Part shown: piece after piece, positions 61,275-64,000 of the stretch
How the letters are laid out: each line of letters opens with the position of its first letter
Position numbering within the stretch: position 1 is the first letter of the stretch
NCBI GenBank assembly: GCA_015486055.1
Contig: WFSJ01000042.1
Coordinates: forward strand, 25,357-89,356
Direction of reading: 5' to 3'
Source: Acidobacteriota bacterium
GTDB lineage: Bacteria; Acidobacteriota; Aminicenantia; S016-38
Length of the DNA stretch: 64,000 nucleotides
Position numbers and translations under genes: made by a program
The notes under the pieces: generated by a model
What the model was told of the DNA's origin: nothing
What the model saw: the letters and a program-made list of their open reading frames with translations, nothing else
Databases searched by the model: none

Positions 61275-61328
61275 CTACCAGTTGTCAATGTAAATTTTCC
61301 CGTGGTGAAACCTTCGTCGGGAACTCAT
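61275..61328 (-). CDS. 17-residue basic leader peptide upstream of speD
   Basis: ATG at 61328, 4 bases after AGGAGG, encodes MSSRRRFHHGKIYIDNW, stopping at 61275, 25 bases before the speD start. Five of the first nine residues are Arg or His. The RNA also has a TTCCCG / CGGGAA stem. A Shine-Dalgarno-led mini-ORF right before speD fits a translated leader that senses polyamine or a tRNA shortage. It is not part of a longer gene. Not proven; chance cannot be excluded. Confidence 0.5.
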   Translation of the reverse strand: MSSRRRFHHGKIYIDNW

Positions 61329-61347
61329 AAACCCTCCTTTTATCTTT

Positions 61348-61539
61348 TTATATAACTTTTTGCACCTTACCTGCTTTTAAACATTTTGCACACACATAAA
61401 CTCTTTTTTTAACGCCATTTTCAAGGATTGTCACCTTATGAAGATTTGGAAGCCATCTTCTCTTTGTAAGGTTATGGGCATGACTGACATTGTGGCCTGT
61501 CATTGGCCCTTTACCACATATATAACATCTTCTGGCCAC
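61348..61539 (-). CDS. rpmB: Ribosomal protein bL28
   Basis: 63 residues, full length. The zinc-type (C+) form: CYICGKGP near the N-terminus and CAKCLKAG near the C-terminus give four Cys for one Zn2+; the middle has [16 protein letters not shown] start at 61539 after GGAGG. A zinc-bound L28 is the form normally made when zinc is not scarce. Confidence 0.96.
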   Translation of the reverse strand: MARRCYICGKGPMTGHNVSHAHNLTKRRWLPNLHKVTILENGVKKRVYVCAKCLKAGKVQKVI

Positions 61540-61599
61540 TTTTTACCTCCTTCCGTAAAAAGGAAACTCTATTTTAGCAAATGCTCAGATTGAAGTCAA

Positions 61600-63186
61600 C
61601 TATTTTCTCACCACTAAGATAATATTCCCTTTCCTCCCGAGCTGGATTGAATCCCCTATTTTTGCTTTCCCCTGGGAGATTTTCTTACCATTTATGTAAG
61701 TTCCATTTGTTGAGTTGAGATCCACAACAAGAAAATCCTCCTTCTGAGGAACTATCTTGCAGTGAGTTTTTGAAATTGTAGGCTCTGAAATTATTATATT
61801 TGCCCTTAATGGATCTCTTCCAACTATTGCACCTGCCTTAGATATATTTTCCTCCCCTATTCTTTCCCCTTTCACAAATATATCAACCTTTCCCCCGTAT
61901 TCCTCAACAACAGTCCCTTTAACTTCCTCAGCTCCAACAGTTGGGGCTTCCTCTGCTGGTTTCTCTATAGTTTCGGATTCTCTCTCAGAAGGTTTCAAAA
62001 CTATAAAGAGGATTACGAATATAAAAATCACTAAGACTCCACCTACGATGACTGCAACCCCATGCTGTTTCCACATCCTTGTAATCGGTGACATATTTTC
62101 TATCTTTCTGAGTATATTGGCCTGGAGCCTCTCAAGATCGGGTTGGCCCTTCATATAAGAAAGAGCTATTGTAACGAGGTCCTTTGCCCTGAAATAATCC
62201 CCTTTCCAGTAGGCATCGAAAAGGGCATCGTAGGTTTTTTTGAAGTCTGAGGATTTATTCATTTCTATCCCAACATCCCTTACAAATTCTTTCGCTGTGT
62301 TTATGGGGACAAGGAAGTTGAATCCCGCTACCTCCTGAACTACCCCAAAAGGATTTACCTCTGCAGAACCAAGGGTAGCTATCCCTATAACTTTTCCATA
62401 TATGTCAACTACAGGGCCACCTGAGTTTCCATGTCCAATTGCTACATCGGTCTGGATAACAGGAACTCCCTTATAATCAGCCTTCAGGGAGGAAATGACC
62501 CCTTTCGTTATCGAAGGTTGAAGCCTTGTTTTGAAGCTGAGGAAAATATGGGTTAACGGGTCTACCACTCCAGGATAGCCAACTGCGAATATATCCTGAT
62601 TTAGAACTGCCTTTGAAGAATCCCCGAGAAAAAGGACTGGACAATTGTTCCTCTCTATTTTCAACACCGCTATGTCCTTTCCATTCTCGTCTATAGGTGG
62701 GGAATACTTCTTTATCTCATATATATATTTTTTGTTGTTAGAGAGTGTTACCGTAGGAGAAACTTTCAAGGATATAACGGAAGGGTTGTGTCTTCGTAGC
62801 CACCTCTGAAAATTACTCCTTGTTATTGGAATGTTTTCCTCTTTCATTTTGTTCAACGCAAAATACATCAAGAGTTTTTCTTTGAACTTCTCGGGGTCCT
62901 TCATATAAATCTGATAATCTTCAACGACATGGCCTGATGTCAGAAGATAGCCCTCTGGATGAATGAAAAATCCGCTTCCAGAAGAGCCAAGGGTCATGTC
63001 CTGAACGCCAGAGCGCCCGCTATTATCAATATAACTGAATCTTGCCTGGACATACTCCTCAATAAGAACAACAGCAGGTTTTACCCTATAAGCTACCTTC
63101 TCTGCTGGGCTCAATTGCTCGCCAAAGAGTAAAGCTATTGGAAGAAAAAGGGAAAACATAAAGAAAGCAAAGAAATTTTTTTTCAT
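61600..63186 (-). CDS. Exported trypsin-like protease with cytoplasmic FHA domain
   Basis: 528 residues. Signal peptide (MKKNFFAFFMFSLFLPIALLFG), trypsin-like S1 domain (residues 30-300) with complete triad H86 (TSGHVVED), D171 (GKDIAVLKIE) and S255 (AIGHGNSGGPVV). Then a helix, a membrane segment at 376-397, and a C-terminal FHA domain (450-520: GAIVGRDPLRANI, SKTHCKIV, STNGTYING). The protease lies in the periplasm, the FHA in the cytoplasm. AGGAGG precedes the ATG. FHA may recruit a phosphothreonine protein to place the protease or pass a signal across the membrane. Confidence 0.92.
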   Translation of the reverse strand: MKKNFFAFFMFSLFLPIALLFGEQLSPAEKVAYRVKPAVVLIEEYVQARFSYIDNSGRSGVQDMTLGSSGSGFFIHPEGYLLTSGHVVEDYQIYMKDPEKFKEKLLMYFALNKMKEENIPITRSNFQRWLRRHNPSVISLKVSPTVTLSNNKKYIYEIKKYSPPIDENGKDIAVLKIERNNCPVLFLGDSSKAVLNQDIFAVGYPGVVDPLTHIFLSFKTRLQPSITKGVISSLKADYKGVPVIQTDVAIGHGNSGGPVVDIYGKVIGIATLGSAEVNPFGVVQEVAGFNFLVPINTAKEFVRDVGIEMNKSSDFKKTYDALFDAYWKGDYFRAKDLVTIALSYMKGQPDLERLQANILRKIENMSPITRMWKQHGVAVIVGGVLVIFIFVILFIVLKPSERESETIEKPAEEAPTVGAEEVKGTVVEEYGGKVDIFVKGERIGEENISKAGAIVGRDPLRANIIISEPTISKTHCKIVPQKEDFLVVDLNSTNGTYINGKKISQGKAKIGDSIQLGRKGNIILVVRK

Positions 63187-63188
63187 TT

Positions 63189-63998
63189 TTATCCTCCTTT
63201 CAGGGATTTTATTATAAATTTTTCCATAAGTTCAACATCCTTCTTATTGGTCTTTTTCCTTCTCAACTTAAACTTCGCCTTTACTTTGCTTTTTGACTCA
63301 ATGAAAAGTTTAAATTCCTTCTCCCATGGCTTCTTTGTGGGTTTAACTTTCTTAAGTTCCCCCCTTTTTATAATGAACGAGGAACTCTTGGAACCTGCAG
63401 GTGAATATTTCAAATATTCTTTTGCAATAATTAACCAACCTGTGCTCTTGTTTTTTCCTATGATCTTCTTCCAGCCGGGAAGAAATACAACTTCAAATTT
63501 TACATACCCAAGCAGGGAGAAAGCTCTGCCAAGATATTTCTCAGCTCTTGAATAGTCTCCCACCAGGAAATATGCCCTACCAGTATGAAGAAAAAGATCC
63601 CCGCCATCAATTCCCATAGATATAAATTTCTGGCCTTTTGAAGCTGCTTCTGAGAATTTCTCCCTACTGACAAGACTGTATATTTCAGCAGAAGCCTCAC
63701 TTCCAGAGGGTTTTGTTGTGGTTTTTTTCTTCTGAGGAATTTTTTTCTTCGCAGGAGCTTCAACTTGGGCGGCTGTCTCTTCTCTAACCTCGGTGCTCTT
63801 CGGAGCTTCCGCAGAGGGTTGGGATTCAGGCCTCTTTACCTGGGGTTGAGGAGGCCCGGGCAAGGACTGCAAGGCAATACCGCCTGAAGGCTCAGGTTCA
63901 AGCCTTCCCCCTGCGAGCTGTCGGTTCCCTGCGCTAGTTTGAAGGGAATAATGCGATACTTTTGATCCTGTCTCTGCCAGCATTATTATCAACATAGA
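63189..63998 (-). CDS. 5'-truncated protein with Pro/Lys-rich linker and TPR-like C-terminal domain
   Basis: The frame is open to the right edge, so the N-terminus is outside the window; the ATG at 63995 may be internal. The visible part has a Pro/Glu/Lys-rich linker (PQVKRPESQPSAEAPK; AKKKIPQKKKTTTKPSG), a repeat-like helical stretch (FLHTGRAYFLVGDYSRAEKYLGRAF), then a basic C-terminal domain of unknown kind. It resembles the periplasmic or linker portion of a signalling protein, and ends 2 bases before the protease gene's ribosome site, so the two are co-transcribed. I cannot name it. Confidence 0.75.
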   Translation of the reverse strand, partial: SMLIIMLAETGSKVSHYSLQTSAGNRQLAGGRLEPEPSGGIALQSLPGPPQPQVKRPESQPSAEAPKSTEVREETAAQVEAPAKKKIPQKKKTTTKPSGSEASAEIYSLVSREKFSEAASKGQKFISMGIDGGDLFLHTGRAYFLVGDYSRAEKYLGRAFSLLGYVKFEVVFLPGWKKIIGKNKSTGWLIIAKEYLKYSPAGSKSSSFIIKRGELKKVKPTKKPWEKEFKLFIESKSKVKAKFKLRRKKTNKKDVELMEKFIIKSLKGG

Positions 63999-64000
63999 GA

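Noticed and set aside
1-64000. tRNA, rRNA, CRISPR array, transposon or prophage
   Set aside because: I looked in all gaps over about 80 bases and saw no cloverleaf, repeat array, terminal inverted repeats or integrase/transposase motif. A covariance-model scan would be more sensitive.

Overview
The window is about 64 kb of a bacterial chromosome with a Gram-negative envelope (TonB-dependent receptor, a TonB-like protein, Lgt, an apparent outer-membrane barrel). Arginine is coded almost only by AGA/AGG, genes overlap by a few bases, and lipid, translation and cofactor genes are scattered among signalling genes. The codon habit, a long-type alpha-glucan phosphorylase, Hsp20, a zinc-type L28 and a SpeD/SpeE pair would suit a thermophilic or moderately thermophilic anaerobe. 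MglA-like GTPase, FHA, pseudokinase, FecR/DUF6600 and HD-GYP genes recall Acidobacteriota/Aminicenantota-like or other deep uncultivated phyla. I cannot name the organism from sequence alone. I saw no rRNA, tRNA, CRISPR array, transposase or phage gene.

Layout. 0-1.2 kb: 3' part of guaA. 1.2-8.0 kb (minus): metal-uptake block of a DtxR-FeoA-domain regulator, a broken feoA, feoB, an exported FmdE-like protein, a small frameshifted ORF and a TonB-dependent receptor. Two promoters here share a matching promoter/palindrome unit. 8.0-10.0 kb: AT-rich lgt, a 320-bp empty spacer and an exported lipocalin-like protein with foreign codon use. 10-12 kb: two glycosyltransferase-like genes. 12-28.9 kb (plus): glgP, a nitrilase-nadE pair, rsmI, hsp20, then htpX-unknown-recG-rsmD-cinA-thpR-plsY-gpsA, running into an FHA-GAF-adenylate cyclase, a TPR protein and a pseudokinase-TonB fusion. 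28.9-35.8 kb (minus): ispF-gltX-rlmB-pseudopilin-like-rfbB-two GDP-sugar SDRs-phytol/phytyl-phosphate-kinase-like fusion. 35.9-41.9 kb (plus): PAS histidine kinase, HD-GYP response regulator and, behind a consensus sigma-54 promoter, a FecR/DUF6600 protein with a Ser/Tyr/Lys-rich tail. 41.8-49.9 kb (minus): pyrRBC, an Fe-S oxidoreductase subunit, a SpoIIE-type phosphatase and rnc, then a DUF401 permease and a YkuD enzyme. 50-59.9 kb (plus): mgtE-recO, glutamate dehydrogenase, MglA-like GTPase with a long tail, LysM transglycosylase, comM and an unknown barrel. 60-64 kb (minus): an exported protease with a cytoplasmic FHA domain, L28, a 17-codon leader ORF, speD and speE.

Most notable: (1) the repeated metal promoter/operator unit; (2) several genes with a TATAAT-like box only 6-7 bases before the start codon, suggesting leaderless mRNAs beside normal Shine-Dalgarno genes; (3) the pseudokinase-membrane-TonB fusion next to an FHA-cyclase; (4) a perfect sigma-54 promoter; (5) a basic leader peptide before speD; (6) an apparent fusion of the two kinases of phytol salvage.
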